Positions 51,459 to 61,170 are shown, counted from the first letter of the stretch. The stretch is 64,000 bases of DNA from Modicisalibacter sp049808615 (GCF_049808615.1 NZ_JBNCAN010000010.1:62001-126000), one strand, 5' to 3'. Notes: generated from the letters alone by a model not told the origin. Made by a program: numbers and translations.

Positions 51459-53125
51459 TTGCCGGGAGGAGGGATGCACTGGCTCTCACTGCGATCGCAG
51501 CTGGGGTGGCCACAGCCACCCCCTGGGCAGCCGGAGCGCTGCCTGTGTGGCCTGCGGGGCTCCTGGGCACTATTGGCATGGCCCAGCTCACCTGGAGCCA
51601 AGCCATGGCGACCCTTGAGAGGATCGATGAAGATTCGCGTGAAGGGTTTGTTCTTCCGTCTGACGAACCGATTGATGACAAAGGTAGTGGCCTGCACATT
51701 GGCCTGACAACCGATAAGAACACCAGAGTCAACATGCCAGACAACCTCGGGAAACGTCACACGGCGATCGTGGGGCAATCCGGCGTGGGTAAAACGACCA
51801 TTGGTGAGTACATCCTGTGGCAGCAGACAGCAAGAGGTGGGGGCTGGCTATTCATCGATGCGAAGATCGATCGCGATACTCGTGACCACCTCGCCTACAT
51901 GGCCAAAGTGACCGGGCGAGAGGATGAACTCTATATCATCGATGTCTCCGACCCTGACAATGCTAATACCTACAACCCCGTCCTTCATGGAGATCCAGAT
52001 GAGGTAGCCTCCCGCCTCATGAATTTGATCCCTTCCGCCGAAAACAACCCTGGCGCGGATCACTACCGACAGTCGGCCAACCACGCCTTGACTGTCATCA
52101 TCGCAGCCTTGCAAGCCTCCGGCCAGCTCTACCACTTCGGTGATCTTTCCATCCTACTACAATCGGATAAGGCGCTTGAAAACCTCGAACGGATGACACC
52201 CCAGGGCTCTGAAAGGCGAGCCCTCTCGATCTTCCTGGATCAATTCCGCACCCGTACCAAGGAAGGGACGAAGATTGACCTCAACCGCATGAAGCAGACG
52301 CTGGGAGGCATGGCAGGCCGCATTGCGCTCTTTGCACAAGGGAAATTCGGGAAAGTATTTAACGTGTATGCACCCGAGATCGTCCTTACAGAGATCATCC
52401 GCAAAGGGCACATGCTTTATGTTTCGTTGCCAACAATGGGGAAGGACACCGCTGCTCTGAATCTCGGCAAGATGATTGTATCGGACATACGATCTGCCGT
52501 TGCCCATATACAGGATCTTCCTAAAGGAGAACGGCCAGAACATTTCATTGCTCTGCTCGATGAGATGGGTGCCTATGTTATGGAGGGCGTAGGCAGGCTC
52601 TTTGAGCAAGCCCGTTCGGCAAACATCGCCCTCATACCAGCATTTCAGTCGTTCAGCCAGTTGAACCGTGTCTCTCCTGACTTTGCTGACATTGTGATCC
52701 AAAACACCTGGAACAAGATATTCTTCAAATTTGGCTCGAAGGATAGCCCGGAGGAGGCGGCTGAAATTCTCGGCAAAACAAAACGGTTCCAGCGATCGGT
52801 GTCCGTTTCGGCCAATCAAGGTGAAAGCGCCCAGTATCTTCGCACAACGCCTCAGTCAAGCATGTCAGACGGCGGTGGCATGGGGGAAAGCTGGCGTGAA
52901 ATCGAGGAGTTTCGTGTCACGCCCGACCAGTTAAGAGCCATGGATATGGGTCATGCGGTAATGATGATGGGAGCGCGCATGTACCACCTCAGAACCCCAA
53001 TGATTAACTACCCAAAGAAAATACCATCCTTCAAGGCCGTCAAGCACAATAAAAAGATCCCAGCGAACAAGCAGCCACTCAATTTTGAGGATCGGCTTAA
53101 TGAATTTCTCACTGAAGTAGCTTGA
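51455..53125 (+). CDS. traD: TraD-like type IV coupling protein
   Basis: A 556-residue protein with two N-terminal hydrophobic segments (within residues 8-45). The AAA+ domain has Walker A (GQSGVGKTT) and Walker B (FIALLDEMGAYV), and the family block FEQARSANIALIPAFQSFSQL. TraD brings the DNA-relaxase complex to the secretion channel. It lacks the long C-terminal tail of F TraD. GGAGG precedes the ATG at 51455. Confidence 0.92.
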   Translation: MIAGRRDALALTAIAAGVATATPWAAGALPVWPAGLLGTIGMAQLTWSQAMATLERIDEDSREGFVLPSDEPIDDKGSGLHIGLTTDKNTRVNMPDNLGKRHTAIVGQSGVGKTTIGEYILWQQTARGGGWLFIDAKIDRDTRDHLAYMAKVTGREDELYIIDVSDPDNANTYNPVLHGDPDEVASRLMNLIPSAENNPGADHYRQSANHALTVIIAALQASGQLYHFGDLSILLQSDKALENLERMTPQGSERRALSIFLDQFRTRTKEGTKIDLNRMKQTLGGMAGRIALFAQGKFGKVFNVYAPEIVLTEIIRKGHMLYVSLPTMGKDTAALNLGKMIVSDIRSAVAHIQDLPKGERPEHFIALLDEMGAYVMEGVGRLFEQARSANIALIPAFQSFSQLNRVSPDFADIVIQNTWNKIFFKFGSKDSPEEAAEILGKTKRFQRSVSVSANQGESAQYLRTTPQSSMSDGGGMGESWREIEEFRVTPDQLRAMDMGHAVMMMGARMYHLRTPMINYPKKIPSFKAVKHNKKIPANKQPLNFEDRLNEFLTEVA

Positions 53126-53134
53126 GGTGCAAAG

Positions 53135-53386
53135 ATGATAACTATTGTATTCTGGGGGACTATCGCAATATTCGCCATGTTCCTTTTAGGCGTACTACCA
53201 GGCGTCAAAGAGGTTTTCCGCCCGATAATGGATATACTGTCAAAGGGAATCGTGGAAGTCGTAAAGTTTGCTGCTGGCTACATGCTTTGGCTTATCAAAA
53301 CGATCATCCATGCTCACCTTGATCTTATTAGCCACCTCTCACATTCCCGCAGCTATTTTGACCCCGCTGACAAGATAAGAAAATAG
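53135..53386 (+). CDS. Small membrane protein
   Basis: An 83-residue protein with two hydrophobic segments (about residues 3-22 and 38-57), lying 9 bases after traD. Function unknown; it may assist coupling or exclusion. Confidence 0.6.
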   Translation: MITIVFWGTIAIFAMFLLGVLPGVKEVFRPIMDILSKGIVEVVKFAAGYMLWLIKTIIHAHLDLISHLSHSRSYFDPADKIRK

Positions 53387-53394
53387 CTTATAGT

Positions 53395-53423
53395 TTGACA
53401 TTGAAAACGTCGTACCGTATACT
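53395..53423 (+). promoter_or_regulatory. Strong promoter with the CGTCGTATTGTATA-type motif
   Basis: TTGACA (53395-53400), 17 bases, TATACT (53418-53423), close to consensus. CGTCGTACCGTATA (53408-53421, 12 of 14) covers the upstream part of the -10 box. Confidence 0.85.
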
Positions 53424-53465
53424 TCAATGAACCATAAATAATGACCAAACGCTCGGGGGTGATTT

Positions 53466-53810
53466 ATGGCAAAGAATAAGCGAAATGCAAAACGCCAACG
53501 GGCGCTCAATGCTCGTCGCAATGCTGCTGCACAGGAAAGTGGCTCTTTCATTGCTAATGAGCTTCACCATCTCGTCGGTGCCGATGAAGAGGACGTTGTA
53601 CGAGCATTTAGGTGGCGGGCAAAATTTTGTGTCTACTTTATCTATGGTATCAATATCTTAGGGTTTTTCTTCTTGCTCAATTTCACCTCCAACAGCCAGG
53701 GTGGTGTTGTTGAGCAAACCCATCCTTATATCTGGGGTACATACATTGCTTTTGTTGCCTTGCAATTAGCTTTCTTGAGAAGGTACAAGCGACTAATTCG
53801 CAACGCCTAA
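53466..53810 (+). CDS. Small membrane protein, possible entry-exclusion protein
   Basis: A 114-residue protein with a basic, Arg/Asn/Ala-rich N-terminus and two membrane segments (about residues 55-72 and 86-105). It has its own strong promoter and a terminator, and faces traG tail-to-tail. In F, SXT and R391 the exclusion proteins (TraS, Eex) are small membrane proteins encoded next to traG and act on TraG. That role is inferred here from position and topology only. Confidence 0.65.
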   Translation: MAKNKRNAKRQRALNARRNAAAQESGSFIANELHHLVGADEEDVVRAFRWRAKFCVYFIYGINILGFFFLLNFTSNSQGGVVEQTHPYIWGTYIAFVALQLAFLRRYKRLIRNA

Positions 53811-53838
53811 AAAAAGCCCCCGCTGAGCGGGGGCTTTT
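53811..53838. terminator. Bidirectional terminator
   Basis: GCCCCCGC (53816-53823) pairs with GCGGGGGC (53827-53834), with an A-run on one side and a T-run on the other. It serves both the small membrane protein gene and traG. Confidence 0.88.
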
Positions 53839-53841
53839 GCA

Positions 53842-56800
53842 TTACCGGGACTGCATATTTTCTCTTGGATCAACTTCCTCTTCTTGGCCAGGGTGTTGTT
53901 CTTGCTGTTGAGCAGACGCTGGTGGCTCACCATTCGAGTTTGAACCACCATTATTATTACCCGACCAGCCACTTCTTGGCTCAGGTGTTTCCTGCGCCTG
54001 TCCAGACGAATCCCAAGGCTCTCCGCCACTCTGCGGGGCTGCACCCGGCTGCTGGCCGGCATCGGCACCGTAGGCGGGCGGCTGGGGCGCGTCTCCCGGC
54101 TGTGGGGCTGCACCCGGCTGCTGGCCGGCATCGGCACCGTAGGCGGGCGGCTGGGGCGCGTCACCTGGCTGTGGGACGGCACCCGGCTGGGGCGCCTGGC
54201 CGCCCTGAGGCGTTGCGGCTGGTTCCTGGCCGGGGCTAGGAACCTGTTGACCACCCTGAGGCCCAGGAGCAACGCCTGGAGTAGCAGTTGATTGCTGCTC
54301 TCCCCCCGGGCCTTCAGGCTGCTCGCTGCCTGACCCCGATTCAGAATCAGGTTGATCCTCAGGACGCTGCCACCTATTCAGGCGGGCCTCTGTTGCTTGG
54401 GCAGTAGGGCCTGTTTGGGTTTGCTGATCAATCTGCTCCTGAGTGGGAGGGTGCGCTACGTTGGCCGGCTCAAAAGTTCCATCTCCACCGTACTGGTAAT
54501 AAGCATGGCCTCCTTCACGCTCAACAGCATAGACCGTTTGAGCTTGTCCGCTCTCATCTTGGTTGTAGAACATAGGGATAAAGGTATCATTACCCACCTG
54601 AATGTTCGTTCTTTCACCCCCTGTAATAAGGGCATCAGCATTGGCCTGATCAGCAGCTGCTATGTCTCTTCTATCAACGACTGATAATGAATCTCCCACG
54701 TCAATTACTTGATAATAGTCAGGCCTCTCCACTGGTGCTTGAGAGGCCGCCTGTATGCTGTCAAGTTGCGATCCGACATCGACAGAAAGATCACGGACAC
54801 CCCGCTCTCTGATAGGAGCAGTGGTCTCCGCAGCATCACCCGCTCTTGCACCTACATCAGCCGTGTTAGCACCAACGACTACAGCAGCATCGGCACCTTG
54901 AGCATCAATTTCAGCCTGATCTTCATTCATTCTATGTTCGACACGATCTTGCAGATTGATCATGTCAGTCTGCATGTCAGAAACGGTACGCGGGTTCGCA
55001 GGAGTTGGCAAAGATCCCGACTGGCTTGCAGTCAGCTCTTCATGTGCCTTCTGCTGAGCCTGCACTGCCTCTTGATAGTCGCTCGATGCAGCATAAAGCA
55101 TTGAGGCTCGATCCTCACCGGCATGGCTTTCAAGGACTTGTCTGGCCTCTGCATCATTGTATTTGACAGAGTAACGCTCACCATCTGAACCTGTCACCGA
55201 AAGTGTGCCATCTTCACCGAAAGTGAGTCTTCCACTATCCGTCTGAGAAACAGTGCTACCTTCTTCTCGAGTTTGCTGCTCTGTGTCGCTAAAGCTATTA
55301 CCTGATTCACCCCGAATAGATCCTTGGGCATAACCCGAAACACCCGATGTAAAGGCTCCCGCAATACTTGCGTTAGCATTAAGACGAACGCCACCCTCGA
55401 TAGCACTCGTTGTGGCTGCACGATTGGTTGCTTCCGATATTTCTCTCTCAGACACCCCAGCGTTTTGCAGCAAGGTATGGACTGCACCAAGCTCCTCAAG
55501 ATAGCGTTGGCCCTGCGTGTCCTGACTAACTTGAGACCAGTCCACACTACCATCCCGGATATAACCTTGGTCTTCCGCATACTGGGCAGCACCTCGGAAG
55601 GTATCCGTCATCATACTCTGCGCCTGCTGTGTAAGCGCCTCTCTAGTCTCTTGGGTTCTCTGAGTCGCTTCAGAGTAGCTTTGGGAAGCCGACAGGCTTT
55701 CCCTGAAGTCAGCAGGGCGAAGGCCCACGTTCATGTCCTGGCCACTCATATTGGTCACCTGGGAGGCACCAACACCAACATGGTGAGCGGAAACCTCATT
55801 ACCAGAGCTATAGCGGTGAGAAGTTTGGTGGGCATTCATGCTCGCGTTGTTCATGCTCACCTGACCGGCTGTAGCTGCGCCAGAAGAGATACTGCCAGCA
55901 GCAGCTGCCGCGTGCTGAGATCCAGAAGCCCTGTCCAGGACAGACGTGAAGGCATAGCCGCTACCGGATACCAAGCCCCACATGATGGCTGGCACTAGGG
56001 TCGACATGAAGCCCGAGGCCATCACCATCTTGTCGGACATTTCGCTGACGGCTCCCATGTTGGCCATGGTGAGACCATCGGCCAGATAGCCAGTTGTTTG
56101 GCCCTGGAAATACAGCATCATGATGTAGTTGACGATCGCGAGACCCGGCCACCACATAATGAGCCACGTCATGACCTGGGCGTAAGAGGTGCCCATCTTG
56201 CGGCCGAGTCCAGGCACCAAGATGGCAGCAAACACGATTGGAGCCAGGCCAATGACAAATGCCTGCAAGATGGCAAAGAAATAGCCCGCCATGTCACGGA
56301 ACAAGATCGCGGTGCTGTACCAGCCAGATTGCTGAGCCCTTCGAGCCTGCTCAATATTGAGGGCAGAGATTAGCTCGCTAGATCCGGTCGCCATCGCCGC
56401 GTACTCGTAAGTGCCCGAGTACATTTCGGCGATCGCCGCCTGGGTGGCAAGCCCGGTCGCGTCTTGGACGACGCTACCACCGGAAGCCCAGCGGAAGGAG
56501 TCTTCCAGGGCAGCCTGAGAGAGCGCGGTAGAGCCCGCGGCCTGCTGAAGCCAGAAGGGAGATGATTCCCCCATACCGTTCAGTAGTGAAGGTGCTGCGG
56601 TCTGCAAGCGGTTATCGATCTTGGTGTAAGCCGTGTCACAGGCCTCCATGCCACCATTCGGGTCTGAAGAGTCATATACCACTGTGTAAACAGCAGGGTT
56701 CAAGTTAGAGCCGAGGATACTCCAGGCGTTCTGGGACGTGATGAGGGTGACCGGCGAAATACTCCCATTGAAGATATTGGGAAGGGCGCAGTCGTTCAAA

Positions 56801-57408
56801 AAGCTCTGAATACTAGACCGCAGATAGGGATCGGTAAGGCGAATGTTCTTCATGTCATTCAGCATGCTGGCGGCCATGCCGACTGGAGCACCTTCAGAGA
56901 GCCTAAGGCTTGCGAAGTTCGGCGTTGTAAAATTTGATTCAATGCTGCTTGTCGCCCACATCCCAATCTCTGAAATGACCACAGCAGGCAGGCCTATTGC
57001 AGCGGGGACGCCTTCGATGCGCTGAGTAAACTGCGGTGCTCCAGTGCCATCCCACACCATATCTTCAACGAAAATGTCAACTTTCAAGCTGAAAAGCATG
57101 TACACCGTCAGCAACATACCCGCGAAGTACATGGCAATCTTCTGCAATGTGCCAGCAAGAATGCCGGTGAAGCACATCGCCAGGAAGCCAGCCATGGCCA
57201 GCACAAGCGTCAGGTTACGAAACCCAGGGTTAGATGCCGGGTCCGTCATTCGCTTGATCGCCTCGAGGATCTGAGCGAGGGCATAGCCATTACCGTAACC
57301 ATAGAAGGTCCAGGTATCGGCACCACCGCCCGGGGTCATGGTTTCGGCGATTGCCACCCCCGGCAGGGCCAAAGCGACAACCGCAAGGCCTATTCCTAGC
57401 CACCTCAT
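53842..57408 (-). CDS. traG: TraG, mating-pair stabilisation and pilus assembly protein
   Basis: A 1188-residue protein with a signal-like N-terminus and several membrane segments (about residues 55-110 and 350-480). The long soluble part contains Gln/Ser-rich helices in the style of TraG. Signatures include FFAILQAFVIGLAPIVFAAI and MTWLIMWWPGLAIVNYI. It is longer than F TraG (938) because of a C-terminal Pro/Gln/Gly/Ala tail that includes two perfect 23-residue repeats. TraG is also the partner of exclusion proteins. Confidence 0.93.
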   Translation of the reverse strand: MRWLGIGLAVVALALPGVAIAETMTPGGGADTWTFYGYGNGYALAQILEAIKRMTDPASNPGFRNLTLVLAMAGFLAMCFTGILAGTLQKIAMYFAGMLLTVYMLFSLKVDIFVEDMVWDGTGAPQFTQRIEGVPAAIGLPAVVISEIGMWATSSIESNFTTPNFASLRLSEGAPVGMAASMLNDMKNIRLTDPYLRSSIQSFLNDCALPNIFNGSISPVTLITSQNAWSILGSNLNPAVYTVVYDSSDPNGGMEACDTAYTKIDNRLQTAAPSLLNGMGESSPFWLQQAAGSTALSQAALEDSFRWASGGSVVQDATGLATQAAIAEMYSGTYEYAAMATGSSELISALNIEQARRAQQSGWYSTAILFRDMAGYFFAILQAFVIGLAPIVFAAILVPGLGRKMGTSYAQVMTWLIMWWPGLAIVNYIMMLYFQGQTTGYLADGLTMANMGAVSEMSDKMVMASGFMSTLVPAIMWGLVSGSGYAFTSVLDRASGSQHAAAAAGSISSGAATAGQVSMNNASMNAHQTSHRYSSGNEVSAHHVGVGASQVTNMSGQDMNVGLRPADFRESLSASQSYSEATQRTQETREALTQQAQSMMTDTFRGAAQYAEDQGYIRDGSVDWSQVSQDTQGQRYLEELGAVHTLLQNAGVSEREISEATNRAATTSAIEGGVRLNANASIAGAFTSGVSGYAQGSIRGESGNSFSDTEQQTREEGSTVSQTDSGRLTFGEDGTLSVTGSDGERYSVKYNDAEARQVLESHAGEDRASMLYAASSDYQEAVQAQQKAHEELTASQSGSLPTPANPRTVSDMQTDMINLQDRVEHRMNEDQAEIDAQGADAAVVVGANTADVGARAGDAAETTAPIRERGVRDLSVDVGSQLDSIQAASQAPVERPDYYQVIDVGDSLSVVDRRDIAAADQANADALITGGERTNIQVGNDTFIPMFYNQDESGQAQTVYAVEREGGHAYYQYGGDGTFEPANVAHPPTQEQIDQQTQTGPTAQATEARLNRWQRPEDQPDSESGSGSEQPEGPGGEQQSTATPGVAPGPQGGQQVPSPGQEPAATPQGGQAPQPGAVPQPGDAPQPPAYGADAGQQPGAAPQPGDAPQPPAYGADAGQQPGAAPQSGGEPWDSSGQAQETPEPRSGWSGNNNGGSNSNGEPPASAQQQEQHPGQEEEVDPRENMQSR

Positions 57409-58973
57409 CAGTTCACCTCCCGTGCCATGTCGCGGGCGAAGTTCATGCCTGAGAGCCCCATGGCATGAAGGTTGCGAAGCGTTGACCGATTGATACGGTC
57501 AACTTGAGCCATGATATTTTCCTGAGTCTCGGCCATCAGGTTGATTTGCTGTGCCTTCTCAGAGGTAAGGGCCACAAGCTCATTCTGTGCATCCCTAAAC
57601 TCCTTGAGAACGTCAGCTGGCAGCTGGGAAACAGTGGTAGTTTTAGCCGTGGCCTGAACAGCATGGCGGATGTACTCAATGGAGATCATGTAACTCAAGA
57701 TCATTGAATTACCTACAACGAGGTCGTAGGCAATCTCAGGATAGGTAGCAGCCACATTGACAGCCTGATACAAGGGGAACGGCGCCGCGGCGATGATCGC
57801 CTTTTGAGATGAGGAAAGTGGAGTACCTGAGGCCACATTCTCTACTGCGCCCTCGAGTTCCGTCACAACCGTAGTGAGGAACCCCTGCCCAAGGGACATG
57901 TCTTCCACTTTCGTCCTCTGAGGTGACCAGCAATTCCTAAGATCGCTGTTGCGGCAAGTGTATATCTCCATCTTTTGGCCTGAGCTACCCTCTTGCCATA
58001 CCTTGTCCTCGCAGAAATCGTTAATAAACTCTGCGTATTGTATTTGCGAGGGTGATGCCCGTTCGCTGCCACAAAGGAAGACATCAAGCATTGCGCTACC
58101 AGTCTCTATGGTTGGCGCATACGTATTAGTTTCACCATCTTTGTTCTTGTTTCTTACTTCCGTGCCAATCCAGCTCATCAACAGCTCAGCAAATATTTTA
58201 TTTTCTGCTCCCATGTTGTTAATGCCGTCCTTGCCCGGAGCGATTCCCGCCTCCTGAAGTCCGAGCCAAGTACGGTTACCGTTAATATCCATCGCTAGGG
58301 CTTTATCGCCTTCATTTGCTTCCAGGTGATCATAAATTTCACCGCCCGCATCACCGCTTGTGTCACAGGTGTCCTGCTGGGCAGCCAGCCAGTCGCTCTC
58401 CACCCCTTCAAACATGCCGACCGAGCTGCACCAGAGGTTGCTCAGTTCATCGGTGTAGTCAGGGAAGCCATCTACGATGGCCTGAGCCGCCTCACAGCTA
58501 TCCTGGGACAGCTTTGCGGCGGCCTGAGCCATGCGCTGAGCAAACTCCAAGACATCGCCGCATATAGGGCAGAGCTGCTTGAGAGCGAGCTGGAAGGAGA
58601 GGGCAACAACCCCTTGGGCGATCTGTTCCAGCATTTGCTGGATCTGCTCGCTATCAATGTACGAGAAGCCGCCAAAATGGGCGTCAATACCGTTACAACC
58701 GACCTCGAGCCTCGGCGGATCGAGGTTCACCAGCGAGTAACGGTTCTGCGAGAAGCGCATTGTCATGCCGCCCGCGGAGTATCCATGTCTCGTGCGAGTT
58801 TCAAATGCTGTGGCACTCGTGCTGCTGCTGAAACCACCGCCAGCACTTGAAAGCCTATCGAACGCATCATTCAGGGCGCTCGCCTCGGCCTGTCCGATCG
58901 TAGCGGTGAGCGACATTCCCGTGAGTACGGAGGTCGCCACCAAGGTTGCTATCTTCTTGCGGTGAATCATCAC
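57408..58973 (-). CDS. traH: TraH, pilus assembly protein
   Basis: A 521-residue periplasmic protein with signal peptide. TraH signatures are HYGYSAGGMTMRF-type start (GYSAGGMTMRF), VGCNGIDAHFGGFSYID and the Cys pair LKQLCPICGDVLEFAQRMAQ. It includes a coiled coil near the C-terminus. It overlaps traG by one base and traF by 4. Confidence 0.93.
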   Translation of the reverse strand: MMIHRKKIATLVATSVLTGMSLTATIGQAEASALNDAFDRLSSAGGGFSSSTSATAFETRTRHGYSAGGMTMRFSQNRYSLVNLDPPRLEVGCNGIDAHFGGFSYIDSEQIQQMLEQIAQGVVALSFQLALKQLCPICGDVLEFAQRMAQAAAKLSQDSCEAAQAIVDGFPDYTDELSNLWCSSVGMFEGVESDWLAAQQDTCDTSGDAGGEIYDHLEANEGDKALAMDINGNRTWLGLQEAGIAPGKDGINNMGAENKIFAELLMSWIGTEVRNKNKDGETNTYAPTIETGSAMLDVFLCGSERASPSQIQYAEFINDFCEDKVWQEGSSGQKMEIYTCRNSDLRNCWSPQRTKVEDMSLGQGFLTTVVTELEGAVENVASGTPLSSSQKAIIAAAPFPLYQAVNVAATYPEIAYDLVVGNSMILSYMISIEYIRHAVQATAKTTTVSQLPADVLKEFRDAQNELVALTSEKAQQINLMAETQENIMAQVDRINRSTLRNLHAMGLSGMNFARDMAREVN

Positions 58974-59992
58974 TCAACTCCTTGGGGAATGCCGGCGCCC
59001 AGACCACCGGACGACCGTTCAAGCATGTCGGGGACGCTGAAATCGACAGCCGGACCAGCACCGTCACTAACGGCGTTCAGGCCTTTCTCTGCTGCTCGCT
59101 GAATGGCGCCAAAGAAAACCTCAATGCGTGATGTGATGCGCTGGGCTGCCTCTACGCCACTGGATACGCGGAACCACAGGTCATCCTGGGGGAGGTGAAG
59201 CCATAGATCCGGGACTGCCTCGATGGCCAGGTGGCCAGCTGCCTCGACTGATCGCCCTGTGGTATCGCAGGTCTCGGTGAAGTCCGACATGCACACGTTG
59301 TCGAGGGGGGCGTTATAGATGGTGAGCCCCGTTCGCCGGCCGAGCTGCTTCATCACCGGCTGCATGTCATGGCAGAACTGGCAGGTTGAACGGGTAAACC
59401 AGACCAAGAACCCACCTTGGTCGTTAATCTCTTCCATGACGGCGTTCCGCTTGCCGTCCTGAGCGCGAGACGCCGCTCGCAGTCCAAAGGACGACACCGG
59501 GCTATGAACCAGCGGGTTCAGATCCTGGTTCTGAATCTGGTTCCACTCCCACATGCGAGACATCGTGATGGCCTGGTCGACCGCCCAGCGCATATACCGC
59601 TGAAACCGCTCCACGGTCTCTGGGTTGTTGGGCCTCATCACGGCTTGATTCAGCAGCATGTCACGCTGCTTGGCCTGGAAGTCGAAGCTCCCCTGAGGGT
59701 CCACGAAGCCGCATGACGGCTCCCACTCGTCAGGGTCGGTACAGTCACGTTCCTCCTCGCTCGTCTCCTCACGAGGCTCAGCGATCACCTCTGGAGGTTT
59801 TTCCTGCTCTTCCTCCTTCTCTTCTTCCTCGTCATCCAGGTGGCCCCAGAACCAGCCGCACTCCTTGGGGTTGCTGGAATCCAGGCAGGCACGATTCGAG
59901 CCGGCCTCGGATTGCGCCTCCGTGGCCGGTGACAGCGCCAGCAGCGCCAAGAACAAGGGGGCCAGCACATGGCCAGCCAGTAGGTGTTTCAT
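58970..59992 (-). CDS. traF: TraF, thioredoxin-like pilus assembly protein
   Basis: A 340-residue periplasmic protein with signal peptide (PATEA). An acidic linker (about residues 50-80) is followed by the TraF domain with the CxxC site in FTRSTCQFCHDMQP. The neighbouring AIEAVPDLWLHLP carries the cis-Pro. F TraF lacks the CxxC, so this one may be redox-active. The start at 59992 gives a proper signal peptide. Confidence 0.92.
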   Translation of the reverse strand: MKHLLAGHVLAPLFLALLALSPATEAQSEAGSNRACLDSSNPKECGWFWGHLDDEEEEKEEEQEKPPEVIAEPREETSEEERDCTDPDEWEPSCGFVDPQGSFDFQAKQRDMLLNQAVMRPNNPETVERFQRYMRWAVDQAITMSRMWEWNQIQNQDLNPLVHSPVSSFGLRAASRAQDGKRNAVMEEINDQGGFLVWFTRSTCQFCHDMQPVMKQLGRRTGLTIYNAPLDNVCMSDFTETCDTTGRSVEAAGHLAIEAVPDLWLHLPQDDLWFRVSSGVEAAQRITSRIEVFFGAIQRAAEKGLNAVSDGAGPAVDFSVPDMLERSSGGLGAGIPQGVE

Positions 59993-60444
59993 AGCACGAA
60001 GCTCCGAATTGAAATTGCCGCAAGTACCCATGCGGCAAGCACGGGCCAGAATTCCGAAGTGCCGCCATCCCATAGATTCAAGGAGTGACGCTTAGCGGGG
60101 TGCCAAACGGGCACCCCGGATGGGGTTCCTGCATCCCCCGCGATATGCGAGAGACCGCCGATGACGAACCCCAGGAGAGCCGCGGCCAGGAGAGGGGTTT
60201 CTGCAAGCCACAACCACGCAGCAACCGCTCCCCCTGCCCAAGGGAGGAGCCAATGCGTCACGGTCCTATGTGGGATCAGCGTGGTCGGCCCGACCCGGAT
60301 TTCCATCCAGTCCGGCGCGGTTGAGCCGGGCAGCGCCAGCGCCGCCACCGCAAGCGCCGGCCCCCCTCCATACAGGGGCGTGATTGCCGCTCCAGCGGTC
60401 ACGCCAAACGCCAAACCAAAAAGCCGGTGCGCGTTGCCGGTCAC
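59989..60444 (-). CDS. YdjM-family membrane-bound metal-dependent hydrolase-like protein
   Basis: A 151-residue protein with several hydrophobic segments. It has the YdjM pattern HRLFG..., LPGSTAPDWMEIR, PHRTVTHW and GGLSHIAGDAGTPSGVPVWHP, where conserved His and Asp would bind metal. The GTG start at 60444 has AGGAGG upstream. It overlaps traF by 4 bases; the reason for its place in a tra operon is unknown. Confidence 0.85.
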   Translation of the reverse strand: MTGNAHRLFGLAFGVTAGAAITPLYGGGPALAVAALALPGSTAPDWMEIRVGPTTLIPHRTVTHWLLPWAGGAVAAWLWLAETPLLAAALLGFVIGGLSHIAGDAGTPSGVPVWHPAKRHSLNLWDGGTSEFWPVLAAWVLAAISIRSFVL

Positions 60445-60516
60445 AGGGCCTCCTAGGGTCAATTCAAAGCACGCGAGAAAGCCCCGATTCCACGAAGGAA
60501 AGGGGGCTATGAATCG

Positions 60517-61170
60517 TCATGCTGGTTGGTATTGCTGTCGCTGGAGGAAGCGGCGCCGCTGTGCGATCGCCCCTTTCAACCGTGCCGACAGGTGAGCATC
60601 CAGCTGTGCGGTAGTGACCCAGCGTTCAGCTGCGGCCAGCCGTTCAGCATCTGCATTGTCGATCTCGGCCAGAATTACCTCAGGAGAGGCAAGTCTACGG
60701 CCGTTTATTGACTGCTGAGAATCGGCTTCAGCATCGCTCCCGGGGAGCATTGCTGACGTGTTCACAGCAGCATTTCTGGCAGCATTTCCATCGTCATCAG
60801 GCCCCTGAGCCAGGCCCAGAAGCGCCAGCAACCCATACCGTCGCGCATACGTCTGAGCAGACGCCACGCCATGGCTATCATGGGTGTCCACTGGCATCTC
60901 GCAGTAGGAGCCAATAAACTCCCCACTCGGACCATGAATCAGCATGGTTTCCATCACCACGGCCCCCACATTGCCTGGTACAGGCGCTTGAACCAGCGCT
61001 ATTTCGTGCCGATTCAAGACATTGCGGACGCTGCCGATGATGGCAGTGAGGCTGGCGTAGCTGCTGTCGTACATCGGATTGCTGCAATCCGAAGCGACAA
61101 CCCCACCCAGCTCTGCCTGGACTGAAGCCAACGCTCTGCCAATGCTGGCGATTGAGTCGCTACGGTTCAT
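60517..61170 (-). CDS. ERF-family single-strand annealing protein
   Basis: A 217-residue protein. The ERF region spans about residues 8-125: SLTAIIGSVRNVLNRHEIALVQAP, VMETMLIHGPSGEFI and HGVASAQTYARRYGLLALLGLA. ERF proteins pair complementary single strands and are common on phages and conjugative plasmids. GAGGAGAG precedes the start at 61170. The C-terminal tail is helical. Confidence 0.92.
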   Translation of the reverse strand: MNRSDSIASIGRALASVQAELGGVVASDCSNPMYDSSYASLTAIIGSVRNVLNRHEIALVQAPVPGNVGAVVMETMLIHGPSGEFIGSYCEMPVDTHDSHGVASAQTYARRYGLLALLGLAQGPDDDGNAARNAAVNTSAMLPGSDAEADSQQSINGRRLASPEVILAEIDNADAERLAAAERWVTTAQLDAHLSARLKGAIAQRRRFLQRQQYQPA

